A DNA stretch of 64,000 nt from contig NZ_CP032157.1 of assembly GCF_003555545.1 (NCBI RefSeq), positions 5,956,546-6,020,545 on the forward strand, in the 5' to 3' direction. The position numbers and the translations under genes are program-made. Positions 41,277-50,558 of this stretch are shown here, piece after piece. Under the pieces are notes generated by a model. It made no database searches. It had not been told where the DNA came from and saw only the letters and a list, made by a program, of their open reading frames with translations. Origin of the DNA: Paraflavitalea soli. GTDB taxonomy: Bacteria > Bacteroidota > Bacteroidia > Chitinophagales > Chitinophagaceae. The stretch's first letter is position 1, and each line of letters starts with the position of its first letter.

Positions 41277-42065
41277 TTATTGGTATTCGTAAGTAAGTTT
41301 TACTGCACCATCATTAGAGGTAAGGGGATAACCATTTGCATCGTAAGTATAGGTGAGCGTGGTTGTTTCGTCCAGTTGTGTGCCTGGAAAATCAAGCACC
41401 GTGGTGATCAGCTCATTCTTTGAACTAAAGAAGAGCGAGAAGCCTGCCTGGTCCAATACATATTTGGAAACCTGGGGAAAGGGAGCCTTTTTGGTACCAA
41501 ATGTAAAGGTTGCCTTATACGAAAAGGCGCTACCCTGCACAGTTTCTACCTTTGACAGATTGCCATTGGTATAGGAAAAGTCCATGTCCAGGTCTTCATC
41601 TGCCTGCTTCATATGAAGCTTGAGTTTTGTTACCTGGTTATTAGCAACAGTATAAGTAAGTTCGTCATCTTCTACCAGCTCATCAGGTTCTCCCGCACTC
41701 TTCTGCCAGCTTTTGAATGTGCCGGATACGGGCACACCATTGGCGTAAGTATAGTTGTAGACATTTTTGAACTCCTGCTCAATAGACTCTACTTTAATAA
41801 GATTGCCGGCTGCATCATAAGAAAACGTAGTAGACTCTTTGTTGTCGGCACTGGCAAAACCGGTCAGCTTTTTGGCATTGTCATAGGTAAAATTGTAAAC
41901 AGTAGTAATACCGTTCTCTACTTTTGTCATCTTCTTAATAAGTTTGGTGGTGGGATTGTCACCGCCGCCTCCATTATTATCACCGCCGTTATCATCTTTA
42001 TCCTTTTTACAGGATGTGAACACCAATGCAGACAGTATGCCTGCGAGTAAGATTGCTTTTTTCAT
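41277..42065 (-). CDS. Lipoprotein with Asp/Gly linker and RHS-like strand repeats
   Basis: 262 residues. Lipobox FTSC at the end of MKKAILLAGILSALVFTSC, then KKDKDDNGGDNNGGGGDN, the acidic-Gly linker common in surface lipoproteins of Bacteroidota. The rest is repeated beta strands of the form YNFTYDNAKKLTGF, TTFSYDAAGNLIKVES, VYNYTYANGVPVSG, MDFSYTNGNLSKVET, LTYTYDANGYPLTS: YD/RHS-like repeats about 25-35 residues apart, as in DUF4595-type lipoproteins. Probably surface exposed. Function unknown. Confidence 0.75.
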   Translation of the reverse strand: MKKAILLAGILSALVFTSCKKDKDDNGGDNNGGGGDNPTTKLIKKMTKVENGITTVYNFTYDNAKKLTGFASADNKESTTFSYDAAGNLIKVESIEQEFKNVYNYTYANGVPVSGTFKSWQKSAGEPDELVEDDELTYTVANNQVTKLKLHMKQADEDLDMDFSYTNGNLSKVETVQGSAFSYKATFTFGTKKAPFPQVSKYVLDQAGFSLFFSSKNELITTVLDFPGTQLDETTTLTYTYDANGYPLTSNDGAVKLTYEYQ

Positions 42066-42368
42066 GACTATTTTTTTGTTTTAAATGGTTATACTTCACC
42101 GGTATGATGCCCTTAGAAGCAAAATGGAGTGCAATATTACCCGCCGTCAGACTTATATGAATAGCAGATCGGTATGAGTTGGGAAAAACAACGAATGAGG
42201 TGTAGAAAAAAAGACTATAGGTCAAATACCTGTGACAGAAAACAAACTCATGGAAGCAATTCGTGCACACAGCATGAAGAAATAAAGACCGTTTGGCTCA
42301 TTTTCGAGCCAAGTCTTATTTGACTAAATATTTTTACCTGTTGAGGTTATATATTACCGCTTATTTTC

Positions 42369-42472
42369 TATCTTTGAGCAGCTTTTCTTTTATCACTAGT
42401 CATGGTTAAGGACTGATCTGGATAGCATTAATGATTATATGGGAATAAAAGGGCCCTCCCGGGCCCTTTTAA
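42369..42472 (+). ncRNA. Candidate short transcript, no ORF (weak)
   Basis: TATCTTTG (42369-42376) would start an RNA near 42383 that meets the hairpin AAAAGGGCCC-tccc-GGGCCCTTTT (42447-42470). No -33 box is at 19-21 bases, and the hairpin serves the reverse-strand permease gene as well, so this could be chance. About 90 bases. Confidence 0.25.
42447..42470. terminator. Symmetric terminator after the FtsX permease gene
   Basis: AAAAGGGCCC (42447-42456) and GGGCCCTTTT (42461-42470), perfect 10-bp arms with loop tccc; T runs on both strands, so it can stop transcription in either direction. Confidence 0.9.
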
Positions 42473-42521
42473 ACTGTCTTCTTATTCATCAGTGGCGTAA
42501 GCTGCTGAAGTTATCAGGTGC

Positions 42522-44930
42522 TTATTCTGTGCGCAGGCTCTTTACCGGGTTGGCAATGGCCGCCCTGATAGCCTGAAAGCTCACAGTAAATATAGCGATG
42601 CCCAAAGCAAGCAAGCCTGCCAATGCAAAGATCCACCAGCTAAGGTCAATGCGGTATACAAAAGATTGCAGCCATTTATTCATGGCCCACCAGGCTACCG
42701 GTGTGGCTATCAGGAAGGAAATGGCCACCAGCTTAACGAAATCGTTTGATAGCATCTGTACAAGGCCCGGCACACTGGCGCCCAGTACTTTCCGTACAGC
42801 AATTTCTTTGGTACGCTGCTCCGCACTGAAAGCCGCCAGGCCAAACAAGCCCAGACAAGAGATCAGGATGGCAATGCCTGTAAAGGAATTGATGATACGT
42901 GATAAAGTAATTTCGGTCTGGTATTGTTGTTGCACCTGGCTATCCAGAAAAGCATAATCGAATGGCACGGCCGGAAAATCCTTTTTCCAGATGGCCTCCA
43001 TTTTTGACAACAACACCTGGTAATTTTTACTATCAACATTCACCATGATATTACCAGCAGAGCGGTTATTCGCGTTATAAATAAGCATAAACGGGCTGAT
43101 GGCCTCATGAAGGGACTGGTAATTGAAGTCTTTCATTACACCTGCTATTTCGTAGTTCCTGCCATTATCTTCTGTATATAGCTTGGTTCCCGGCGCCGTT
43201 TCAACAGAAAGACCCAGGCGTTTTGCCAACGTTTGATTGATGATCACCTTACCAGAATCATACAAATGAAAGTCCCTGCCGCTGGCCAATTGAATGCCCA
43301 TGGTCTTGATAAAATATTCGTCGGTTGTAACATTTTCCTGGTTTACAGAAGTGGTGAGGTTGCCGCCGGCAAGAAATACGCCCCAATTAAAATAAGTTGC
43401 CTGCCCGGGAATGCCGGTCGTTTTCGTCACCCCTTTCACCTCCGGCAGTTGCTGCAGGTCGGTCATAAAGGATGACATCTTTGCCTTCGTATCATCCGTA
43501 TAAAAAGTGAATACCAGTTTTTGATTGGCATTGAAGCCAAGGTCCCTGTTTTTTATAAAGCTCAGCTGGTTATAAATAACAAGGATACTTACAATAAGAA
43601 TGATCGACAAGGCAAATTGGAATACAACCAGTGCGCGACGGATGCCGGAAGCGGAAATATGACTCTTAAAATTGCCCTTGATCACCTTGATGGCGTCGAA
43701 AGCTGATAAATAGAAGGCAGGATAACTACCCGCCAATAATCCTGTAACCAATACCACACCTGCCAGTGCCAGCCATATTTCATAATGCGTCAGGAAGGAA
43801 AGCGTAATATCGGCCTGCGTAAGTTGGTTGAGCCAGGGAAGAGCCATGATCAGCAAAGGCAAGCCAATAAGCACGCCGATCAATGAAAGTGAAAATGATT
43901 CACTGAGAAATTGCAGTATCAGGCTTTTCCGGCCAGCGCCTATTACTTTTCTTACCCCTACTTCTTTGGCTCGTTTGGAAGCACGGGCGGTGGATAGGTT
44001 CATGAAATTGATACAGGCTATCACCTGTATAAGGATCGCTATCAGCAATAAGATATACAGAAAGGAGCTGCTTACTACTTTTCCGGCCTCCACTTCATAT
44101 CCACTGGTCGTGTGAATAGATGTGATAGGCTGCAGGAACTGTTTCTTTTCCATGCCCCTGGCCTTGAGATCCGCCTGCGCATACTTATTCAAAAAGGCCG
44201 GAAATTTTGCCTCCAGGGCAGTAGCGCTGGCTCCGGGCTGTAGTTTCAGGTAAGAATAAGTAAAATTATTACCCGTCCACACATTGTTACTACGCAACCC
44301 TTCTCCGTACCCATTCAGAGAAAGGAAGAAAGCGGCATGGATATGTGACTTCCCCAGGCTTTCATCTATTACACCCGTTACTTTCAAGGATTCTTTCCCC
44401 CAGGAATTGTCCACCTCTATTATTTTTCCCATGGGATCTTCGTTGCCAAAGATCTTATCGGCGAGCGGTTTACCCAGCACTATGGAATAAGGCTGTGCCA
44501 TAGCCGTGGCGGGTGAGCCACTGATAAAATGGTAGGTAAAGATCTCAAAGAAGGTAGAGTCTACCAGGAAGGCCTCTTTTTCATAGATCGATTTGTCTTT
44601 GAATTTCAGTAAGTGGCGACTTACACCCAGTGTAGGTATCACCCGGGTAAATTGTTCTACTTCCGGAAAGTCGTGCTTGATGGCCGGGGCAATGGGCGGT
44701 GAAGCGGTGGCCATCGTATGTTTATCACCCGTCAGGTACAGATAAGTGGTGAGCCGGTAAATATCCTTTTCATTTTTGTGGTGCTTGTCATAACTATACT
44801 GGTCCACTACATACAACACAATATACAGGCAACACAAGGTGCCAATAGCCAGGCCAATAATGTTGATAAAACTGAAGGTCTTGTTTTTCAGCAGCAGCCG
44901 GAAAGTGGTTCTAAAATAGTTTTTGAACAT
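42522..44930 (-). CDS. MacB-like/FtsX-type ABC transporter permease
   Basis: 802 residues, two repeats of MacB-periplasmic plus FtsX four-helix units, typical of Bacteroidota. Membrane helices at about 15-45 (FINIIGLAIGTLCCLYIVLYVV), 285-320 (SSFLYILLLIAILIQVIACINFMNLSTARASKRAKEVGVRKVIGA in parts), 340-400, 420-455, and near 680-800. RAKEVGVRKVIGA and RTKEIAVRKVLGA are the ATPase-contact motifs after each repeat. No ATP-binding partner is adjacent. These permeases act in lipoprotein or antimicrobial export; substrate unknown. The gene is followed by a symmetric terminator. Confidence 0.92.
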   Translation of the reverse strand: MFKNYFRTTFRLLLKNKTFSFINIIGLAIGTLCCLYIVLYVVDQYSYDKHHKNEKDIYRLTTYLYLTGDKHTMATASPPIAPAIKHDFPEVEQFTRVIPTLGVSRHLLKFKDKSIYEKEAFLVDSTFFEIFTYHFISGSPATAMAQPYSIVLGKPLADKIFGNEDPMGKIIEVDNSWGKESLKVTGVIDESLGKSHIHAAFFLSLNGYGEGLRSNNVWTGNNFTYSYLKLQPGASATALEAKFPAFLNKYAQADLKARGMEKKQFLQPITSIHTTSGYEVEAGKVVSSSFLYILLLIAILIQVIACINFMNLSTARASKRAKEVGVRKVIGAGRKSLILQFLSESFSLSLIGVLIGLPLLIMALPWLNQLTQADITLSFLTHYEIWLALAGVVLVTGLLAGSYPAFYLSAFDAIKVIKGNFKSHISASGIRRALVVFQFALSIILIVSILVIYNQLSFIKNRDLGFNANQKLVFTFYTDDTKAKMSSFMTDLQQLPEVKGVTKTTGIPGQATYFNWGVFLAGGNLTTSVNQENVTTDEYFIKTMGIQLASGRDFHLYDSGKVIINQTLAKRLGLSVETAPGTKLYTEDNGRNYEIAGVMKDFNYQSLHEAISPFMLIYNANNRSAGNIMVNVDSKNYQVLLSKMEAIWKKDFPAVPFDYAFLDSQVQQQYQTEITLSRIINSFTGIAILISCLGLFGLAAFSAEQRTKEIAVRKVLGASVPGLVQMLSNDFVKLVAISFLIATPVAWWAMNKWLQSFVYRIDLSWWIFALAGLLALGIAIFTVSFQAIRAAIANPVKSLRTE

Positions 44931-45268
44931 GGACCAATGATTTGAATGGGGAAGAACTGTATTGTCTTCCGAAAAGCAGCCAGAAAAATGCCAGACTCGA
45001 AAGAGATTGATTTTGAATTAAATAGCTATTGTATTAACTACGAATTTGTTCGTTTCTGATACAATCACTGTGCGGTTTACCTCCTTGATCCTGCCTAAAC
45101 CATTGGATTTCAGAAAAATTAGCCTCGTCGTTAACACCTCTTTTTGCTAATGTTTTGCAAACGTTGGTCACTTTAGTAAACTACTAATAGCTTTCATCGT
45201 CTAACCAGTGTAAATTGAAAGTAATAACAAAACCCACCAGGGATTCATTCAACGCAAACTGCCTCTTT
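44931..45268. other. Divergent spacer between the permease and the large secreted-protein gene
   Basis: About 340 bases, A+T-rich in 45010-45060. No promoter box of the consensus type at good spacing and no hairpin stands out; both genes must have promoters here that I cannot name. Confidence 0.35.
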
Positions 45269-47809
45269 ATGAAATCATTCTTTACCTTCTTATGCGCGCT
45301 GGGCGGTATTTTACTGTCTGGCCTTTCTGTCTCAGCACAGGACGCATGGCCCAAAACCGTAACCACCCCGCAGGGCACAGTAATCAAAATATACCAGTGG
45401 CAGCCGGATTCCTATTCCGGTAATACCCTCCAGGCTAAGGCCGCTATCTCTGTACTGGAAAGTGGTAAAACAGATCCCGTTTTCGGGATGGCCTGGTTAA
45501 AAGCTACTACCAGCAACAGTGGCAGCCGGGTGCAGGTGGAAAAGGCCCAGGTTGAAAATATTAAGTTACCCGGTGAAATAAGTGATGATAAGCTCGACGA
45601 TTATGCCGATGCCCTGGAGCAGGAGATTGGGCGGGGAGGCATCAGTTTTTCGCATAGCGACCTGCAGTCATCCCTGGACCTGAACAACAAGCAATCAGAA
45701 CTGGATCAACAAATCAGCAATACGCCTCCCAAAGTATTATACAGCAATACCCCTTCCATATTGGTATTGATCGACGGCGCACCCAAATTGCAACGCAACA
45801 GTGCATGGGGAATGGACGCAGTGGTCAATACTCCTTTTACGATCGTAAAGAACAATGATGGCCGTTTTTACCTGTATGGTGGTAAACATTGGTACAATGC
45901 CGCTTCTGCCACCGGCCCTTATACTTTAACTACCCAGGTATCACAAAACCTCAACAACATTGCCCAACAGGTAAATGATGCCAATAAGGATGGTGACACT
46001 GAAAAGGAAACAGATGAAAACACCATGTATAAAATAGTAGTCAGCACCGAACCAGCTGAGCTGATCCAATCCAACGGAGAGGCCAATTTTGCACCGGTAT
46101 CAGGCACTGAATTACTGTATGTTTCTAATTCCGACGATGATATTTTCATGGATGTGCAGTCCCAGCAATATTATGTACTGATCTCCGGTCGCTGGTTTAA
46201 ATCAAAAACATTAAGTGGTCAGTGGCAATATGTAGCTTCTGACAAACTGCCGCAAGACTTTGCCCGCATACCCGAGGGCTCAGCCAAAGACAATGTGCTG
46301 GCCAGTGTAGCCGGCACCCAGGCTTCTCAGGAAGCTTTGCAGGAAGCAGAAATTCCACAAACCGCTAAAGTAGACAGGCAACAAGCCAAAGCCGATGTAG
46401 TGTATGACGGCGATCCGCAGTTTGAAGATATTGATGGTACCGATATGGATTATGCAGTAAACACTTCTGCTTCCGTGATCCGCTGGAGAGGTCGTTATTA
46501 TTCTGTAGACAATGGTATCTGGTTTGAATCGTACAGCGCCGTAGGGCCCTGGTCAGTAGCAGTCGTAAGACCTTCTGCAGTGGCCCTGATCCCTCCCCGC
46601 TATCCGGTATACCAAATGAAATATGTGTACATCTATGATGTAACTCCCGATTATGTGTGGATGGGTTATACACCCGGATATCTCAATACTTATATCTACG
46701 GACCCACCATCGTATATGGTACCGGCTATTATTACCGGCCCTGGTATGGTAACTATTATTTCCCGCGTCCGTACACCTGGGGGTTTAATATACGCTACAA
46801 TCCCTGGATTGGCTGGGGCTTTGGATTCAATTACAACAATGGTTGGTTCCACGCCAGCGTAGGATTTGGCCGTCCCTGGGGTTATGGCTATGGCGGCTGG
46901 TGGGGTCCACGAGTTTATCGCCCTTCCTACTGTTATGCCCCTTATCGTAGCTATGGCGGCTATTACAGTGGTGGATTCTATGGCAACGGCTATCGCAGCC
47001 GGCCGAATGTGAACATCGTGCACATCAACCGCACCAATAATATTTACAATTACCGCGGTGGCCGTGGGGTAGTGACCAGGGATAACCAACGATATACCCC
47101 CAATAACAGGGGGCGTGAGTTTAATAACAGGCAAGGTTATGCCAACAGGAGCTATAACAACAGCAATAATGGTGGCCGCGGCGGCAGGTTTGACAACAAC
47201 AACAACAATCGCCCCGACAATAATGACCGGTTCAACAACAGGCCAAACAGGATAACCGATCGTAATGCAACCGGCCAACGTGATAACAACCGGTTTGGCA
47301 ATAATAATGGTCAGGGTAGCCGTGCCGATAATAATGGCATCCAACGTCCCAATCGCGAATGGAAATCAGTTGAAGGGAACAGAGGCGGTAATACCGGCAG
47401 CAGACCTGGCGCAATTACAGCACCAGGTAGCCGTGAGCGGACGATCCGTGACAATAATGGCTCCCGTGATGACAGCCGATGGAATAACCGGAATAATAAT
47501 CCGGCGCCTGTAACCCGTGAGCCAAGAGTATACCAGCCCCGTAGCAACGATGATAACCGTCAATGGCAAAACAGACCAGGAGGCGGCGAAAGGAATAGCC
47601 CCAGGGTGATACAACCGCAACAACCACAGCGCCAACAGCAGATGCAGCCGCAACCCCGTCAGCAACGGGAATCAGCTCCCCAGCAAAGGTCATTTGAGCG
47701 CAGGGATAATGGAAGCGGAGGCGGCAACCGTGGTGGTGGCGGTCAGGGTGGCGGCAGACCTTCAAGAGGTGGCGAAGGTGGTGGCGACAGACCAGGTAGA
47801 AGAGGTTAA
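45269..47809 (+). CDS. Large secreted protein with Tyr/Gly/Trp block and Arg/Asn/Gln/Gly-rich tail
   Basis: 846 residues from the ATG at 45269, which gives a signal peptide (MKSFFTFLCALGGILLSGLSVSAQ); an upstream in-frame start lacks it. Residues 25-450 are alpha/beta; blocks like FYLYGGKHWYNAASATGPY, YYVLISGRWFKSKTLSGQW and WRGRYYSVDNGIWFESYSAVGPW repeat a W-x-x-S/A-x-S-GPW pattern three times. Residues about 460-600 are Tyr/Gly/Pro/Trp-rich (GTGYYYRPWYGNYYFPRPYTWGF). Residues about 610-846 are low-complexity Arg/Asn/Gly then Gln/Pro/Arg and RGG-like GGGNRGGGGQGGGRPSRGG. Relatives are sometimes labelled carbohydrate-binding. Secreted or surface; function unknown. A terminator-like hairpin is at 47841. 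Confidence 0.8.
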   Translation: MKSFFTFLCALGGILLSGLSVSAQDAWPKTVTTPQGTVIKIYQWQPDSYSGNTLQAKAAISVLESGKTDPVFGMAWLKATTSNSGSRVQVEKAQVENIKLPGEISDDKLDDYADALEQEIGRGGISFSHSDLQSSLDLNNKQSELDQQISNTPPKVLYSNTPSILVLIDGAPKLQRNSAWGMDAVVNTPFTIVKNNDGRFYLYGGKHWYNAASATGPYTLTTQVSQNLNNIAQQVNDANKDGDTEKETDENTMYKIVVSTEPAELIQSNGEANFAPVSGTELLYVSNSDDDIFMDVQSQQYYVLISGRWFKSKTLSGQWQYVASDKLPQDFARIPEGSAKDNVLASVAGTQASQEALQEAEIPQTAKVDRQQAKADVVYDGDPQFEDIDGTDMDYAVNTSASVIRWRGRYYSVDNGIWFESYSAVGPWSVAVVRPSAVALIPPRYPVYQMKYVYIYDVTPDYVWMGYTPGYLNTYIYGPTIVYGTGYYYRPWYGNYYFPRPYTWGFNIRYNPWIGWGFGFNYNNGWFHASVGFGRPWGYGYGGWWGPRVYRPSYCYAPYRSYGGYYSGGFYGNGYRSRPNVNIVHINRTNNIYNYRGGRGVVTRDNQRYTPNNRGREFNNRQGYANRSYNNSNNGGRGGRFDNNNNNRPDNNDRFNNRPNRITDRNATGQRDNNRFGNNNGQGSRADNNGIQRPNREWKSVEGNRGGNTGSRPGAITAPGSRERTIRDNNGSRDDSRWNNRNNNPAPVTREPRVYQPRSNDDNRQWQNRPGGGERNSPRVIQPQQPQRQQQMQPQPRQQRESAPQQRSFERRDNGSGGGNRGGGGQGGGRPSRGGEGGGDRPGRRG

Positions 47810-47840
47810 TATAAATTTTCTTCCTCATCATACAGAAAGT

Positions 47841-47874
47841 AATCCCCGCCGGACAGGTGGGGATTATTGCTTTT
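47841..47874 (+). terminator. Probable terminator after the secreted-protein gene
   Basis: AATCCCC (47841-47847) pairs with GGGGATT (47859-47865), followed by attgctttt. Confidence 0.65.
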
Positions 47875-48002
47875 AGGAATACCTGACAGAATGCCGTTAA
47901 CATTTATTTTAATTGTAGAAGCATTTACCAGTTTGGTTTGGCACAGTGTTGGTATTTATTTTACCGAAGTACCTTTATTATTTACGTTTAAACTTTATTA
48001 TC

Positions 48003-48194
48003 ATGAAAGCAAAACATATTCTTGTAGGGATGATTGCTGCTGCCGCTGTAGGCGCTTTGGTGGGCACATTATTTGCACCTGAAAAAGGAGCGGATACCAG
48101 AAAAAAGATCAAGGATACAGCTGATGACCTGGTGAATAAAGTGAAAAAGGGGCTGCGGAAGAACAGCGCTACCGGTGAGATGGAAGTAAGCTAA
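48003..48194 (+). CDS. YtxH-domain small membrane protein
   Basis: 63 residues from the ATG at 48003 (MKAKHILVGMIAAAAVGALVGTLFAPEKGADTRKK, in parts). One N-terminal transmembrane helix with Gly/Ala spacing, then the GTLFAPEKGxxTRKKI motif of YtxH and an amphipathic helix with basic end. A general stress-linked small membrane protein; function not known in Bacteroidota. The longer frame upstream to 47946 has no coding character. Confidence 0.85.
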   Translation: MKAKHILVGMIAAAAVGALVGTLFAPEKGADTRKKIKDTADDLVNKVKKGLRKNSATGEMEVS

Positions 48195-48219
48195 TTTAAA
48201 GGAGTACAATTACTCAACA

Positions 48220-48227
48220 TATATCTG
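48220..48227 (+). promoter_or_regulatory. Promoter-like -7 box of the RNA candidate
   Basis: TATATCTG is one mismatch from TAnnTTTG; TTTA (48195-48198) lies 21 bases upstream. Start expected near 48234. Confidence 0.4.
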
Positions 48228-48234
48228 TCTTCAT

Positions 48235-48364
48235 TATCGTACTGAAGCTGTCTTACAAGTCAATAAGATCGTTCCGGAATAGCATTTCGGACAGTGAAGG
48301 AGGAAGAGTAGGCGAAAGCCCACCATTCCAATCTGAAGAGACTTTTAAGACAGTTTCTTTTTTT
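48235..48364 (+). ncRNA. Candidate structured RNA: three-way junction closed by a terminator stem
   Basis: Closing stem P1: GAAGCTGTCTTA-c-AAGTC (48244-48261) with GACTT-t-TAAGACAGTTTC (48340-48357), 17 pairs including one G-T around a single mismatch, followed by seven T (48358-48364). Inside: AGAT/ATCT (48266-48269 with 48331-48334); P2 TCCGGAAT-agc-ATTTCGGA (48273-48291, 8 pairs with one G-T); P3 GGAA...TTCC (48302-48329) capped by GGC-GAAA-GCC, a GNRA tetraloop. No ORF. A promoter-like box is upstream. Size about 125 bases. It could be a 6S-like RNA, another regulatory RNA or a ytxH 3' end; I cannot name it. Confidence 0.55.
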
Positions 48365-48544
48365 ATGCCTATCTCTATCATTTGTAGCCGGTATTCCACA
48401 ATTAATCATATCCCCTCACCAGCAATTTCTTCGATTCTACAATTCGGCCATCGGACGTCAATAAAGTTTACGCTATAAGTCGTGCAAATCCAGTACACCG
48501 GTTCTTACAATTAGACTGTAATTTTGGTCCCTTATTAATTACAG
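48365..48544. other. Spacer before the DsbA-like gene
   Basis: About 180 bases, A+T-rich. Only the -7 box at 48519-48526 is notable. Confidence 0.35.
48519..48526 (+). promoter_or_regulatory. -7 box of the DsbA-like gene
   Basis: TAATTTTG, full -7 match, no -33 at consensus spacing. Leader would be about 12 bases to the ATG at 48545. Confidence 0.5.
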
Positions 48545-49198
48545 ATGATAACGATCTATTATTGTTATGATGCCTATTGTGGCTGGTGCTATGGTTTTAG
48601 TCCGGTAATCAAACAGATTGCGGAAGAATATAAGGACAGGATCTTCTTTGAAGTGCTTTCGGGCGGCATGATCATTTCCGATCAACCCAAGCCAATTGGC
48701 GCCATGGCGGGCTATATACGGCAGGCCTACAAAGTAGTGGAAGAACGCACCGGCATCAAATTTGGCTCCGACTTCCTGTGGCATATCAACAACCCGGATG
48801 ATAGCGACTGGTTTCCTGACTCCGAAAAGCCAGCTATTGCCCTATGTGTGTTCAAAGATTATTTTCCCGCGAAGCAGGTCGCATTTGCCGCAGATCTTCA
48901 GTACGCCCTGAATTATGAAGGCAGGGACCTTTGTGATGATGAAGCCTACCGGCACCTGCTGGAGAAATACCAGCTACCGGCTGACGAGTTTTATGCCTCC
49001 CTGCACAGCGAGGCTTACAAAGAGAAGGCCTATTACGAATTTGCGCTTTGCAAACAGCTGCAGGTAACCGGATTTCCCGCTGTGCTGTTGCAGGCATCAG
49101 AATCCAAATTCTACCTGCTGGCCCGCGGCTTCACCGAATACAGTGTGCTGAAGCAGCGGATAGACGCGGTGCTGCAGGAAATAGCTCAATCTTCTTAA
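48545..49198 (+). CDS. DsbA-family thioredoxin-fold protein, FrnE-like
   Basis: 217 residues. The CxxC motif is CGWC in YYCYDAYCGWCYGFSPV at about residues 12-15. The inserted helical domain and the cis-Pro region VTGFPAVLLQ near residue 180 complete the fold. It is intracellular (no signal peptide), so more like FrnE/2-hydroxychromene isomerase relatives that use or bind thiols than periplasmic DsbA. Role possibly oxidative stress. Single gene. Confidence 0.9.
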   Translation: MITIYYCYDAYCGWCYGFSPVIKQIAEEYKDRIFFEVLSGGMIISDQPKPIGAMAGYIRQAYKVVEERTGIKFGSDFLWHINNPDDSDWFPDSEKPAIALCVFKDYFPAKQVAFAADLQYALNYEGRDLCDDEAYRHLLEKYQLPADEFYASLHSEAYKEKAYYEFALCKQLQVTGFPAVLLQASESKFYLLARGFTEYSVLKQRIDAVLQEIAQSS

Positions 49199-49330
49199 AA
49201 GCGGCCTTAAAAAAAACCCGCCTCGCAAGGATTGGGTACACATTGACATCAAAAAGGATTGTTAAGTTTGATCACTGGTTCTTTAAAGGGCTGTGGTTCC
49301 CATAGCTTGCCCCTACTCAAAACCTCCTAC

Positions 49331-50422
49331 ATGCAAAAATTATCCTTTGTCATTTCTTTTTTGGTCATTACAGTGGCTGCCTGTGCCCAATCGGGCCGGG
49401 GGATGGACTTCGAACAATACAATCCTATATCTACCCTGGTAGTACCGGAACATGTTTTAACCCGGGCCAAATATCCATTTATTGATGTCCATAACCATCA
49501 AAATGGGCTGCGTGCAAACGATATCAAACAATTACTGCAGGATATGGATAAGCTCAACATGCAGGTGATGGTGAACCTGAGCGGCGGATACGGTTCCAGC
49601 CTGCAGAGCATGACAAGCTCAGTAAGGACCAATGCACCTAAACGATTCATTGTGTTTGCCAATATCAACTTCTCAGGTATTGGAGAACCCGGCTGGACAG
49701 AGAAAGCGGTGAAACAGCTGGAAGAAGATGTAAAGGCCGGTGCCAATGGCCTTAAGATATTCAAATCACTGGGATTTTCTGTGAAAGACAACCAGGGCAA
49801 TCGTGTAACGGTCGATGATCCACGGCTGGATGCTATCTGGGATAAGTGCGGCTCCCTTAAAATACCTGTACTGATCCATACGGCCGATCCCAAACCTTTC
49901 TGGGATGCGCAGGATGATAAAAATGAGCGCTGGCTGGAACTGGCTACCCACCCGGGCCGTAAGCGCAGTGATACCAACCCCGTGCCCTGGGAGACACTTA
50001 TAGAAGAGCAACACCGCATGTTTAAAAAGCATCCTAAAACCACTTTTATTGCCGCTCATTTTGGCTGGTATCCCAATGACCTTACCAAACTTGGTAAGCT
50101 GTTGAATGAAATGCCCAATGTAGTGGTAGAGTTTGGGGCCGTCATTGCCGAACTTGGCCGCCAGCCAAAGGCTGCCCGTAAATTCTTTGAGCAGTACCAG
50201 GACAGGATATTATTTGGCAAAGACAGTTGGGTGCCGGAAGAGTATGCCACTTATTTCCGGGTGCTGGAAACAGAGGACGAATATTTCCCTTATCATAAAA
50301 AATACCATGCTTTCTGGCGCATGTATGGCATGGGATTGCCCGACAATATCCTGAAGAAAGTATACTATAAAAATGCGTTGCGGATCATTCCTAATATTGA
50401 CAAAACCCAGTTTCCCGATTAA
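49331..50422 (+). CDS. Exported amidohydrolase (amidohydrolase_2 type)
   Basis: 363 residues from the ATG at 49331 (MQKLSFVISFLVITVAACAQ), a signal peptide. The metal-binding start IDVHNHQNG has Asp-x-His-x-His; other ligands are His in VLIHTADPKPFWD, His in FIAAHFGWYPND and Asp in ILFGKDSW. TIM-barrel hydrolases of this type decarboxylate or hydrolyse small substrates; substrate unknown. Periplasmic, because of the signal peptide. Long TIM-barrel interior strands VNLSGGYG, FANINFSG, GLKIFKSLG are visible. Confidence 0.88.
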   Translation: MQKLSFVISFLVITVAACAQSGRGMDFEQYNPISTLVVPEHVLTRAKYPFIDVHNHQNGLRANDIKQLLQDMDKLNMQVMVNLSGGYGSSLQSMTSSVRTNAPKRFIVFANINFSGIGEPGWTEKAVKQLEEDVKAGANGLKIFKSLGFSVKDNQGNRVTVDDPRLDAIWDKCGSLKIPVLIHTADPKPFWDAQDDKNERWLELATHPGRKRSDTNPVPWETLIEEQHRMFKKHPKTTFIAAHFGWYPNDLTKLGKLLNEMPNVVVEFGAVIAELGRQPKAARKFFEQYQDRILFGKDSWVPEEYATYFRVLETEDEYFPYHKKYHAFWRMYGMGLPDNILKKVYYKNALRIIPNIDKTQFPD

Positions 50423-50558
50423 TGGTTGACCATTGGCAGAAGGCGGCAGATTAGCCTGCAAGAGTTCATCCGGAAAATTTCCGGGATCGTCGTTTTTGGG
50501 GAGCAGTAATGTGGAAGTAGGCAGGTAATTTGTTTATCTTTCTCAAAACTCATTTATT

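Larger units (their letters stand above)
42066..42521. other. A+T-rich spacer with one promoter-terminator unit
   Basis: About 455 bases between two reverse-strand genes. It holds the promoter-like TATCTTTG at 42369-42376 and the terminator at 42447-42470; between them a possible short RNA (separate entry). No ORF. gggaataaaa precedes the terminator. Confidence 0.4.

Noticed and set aside
42369-42472. Third orphan small RNA unit
   Set aside because: Kept only as a weak candidate: no -33 box and the terminator clearly serves the permease gene.
46553-47344. 263-codon reverse-strand frame opposite the Tyr/Asn-rich gene
   Set aside because: It is the antisense of low-complexity codons (Ile/Val/Ala repeats) and has no family features.
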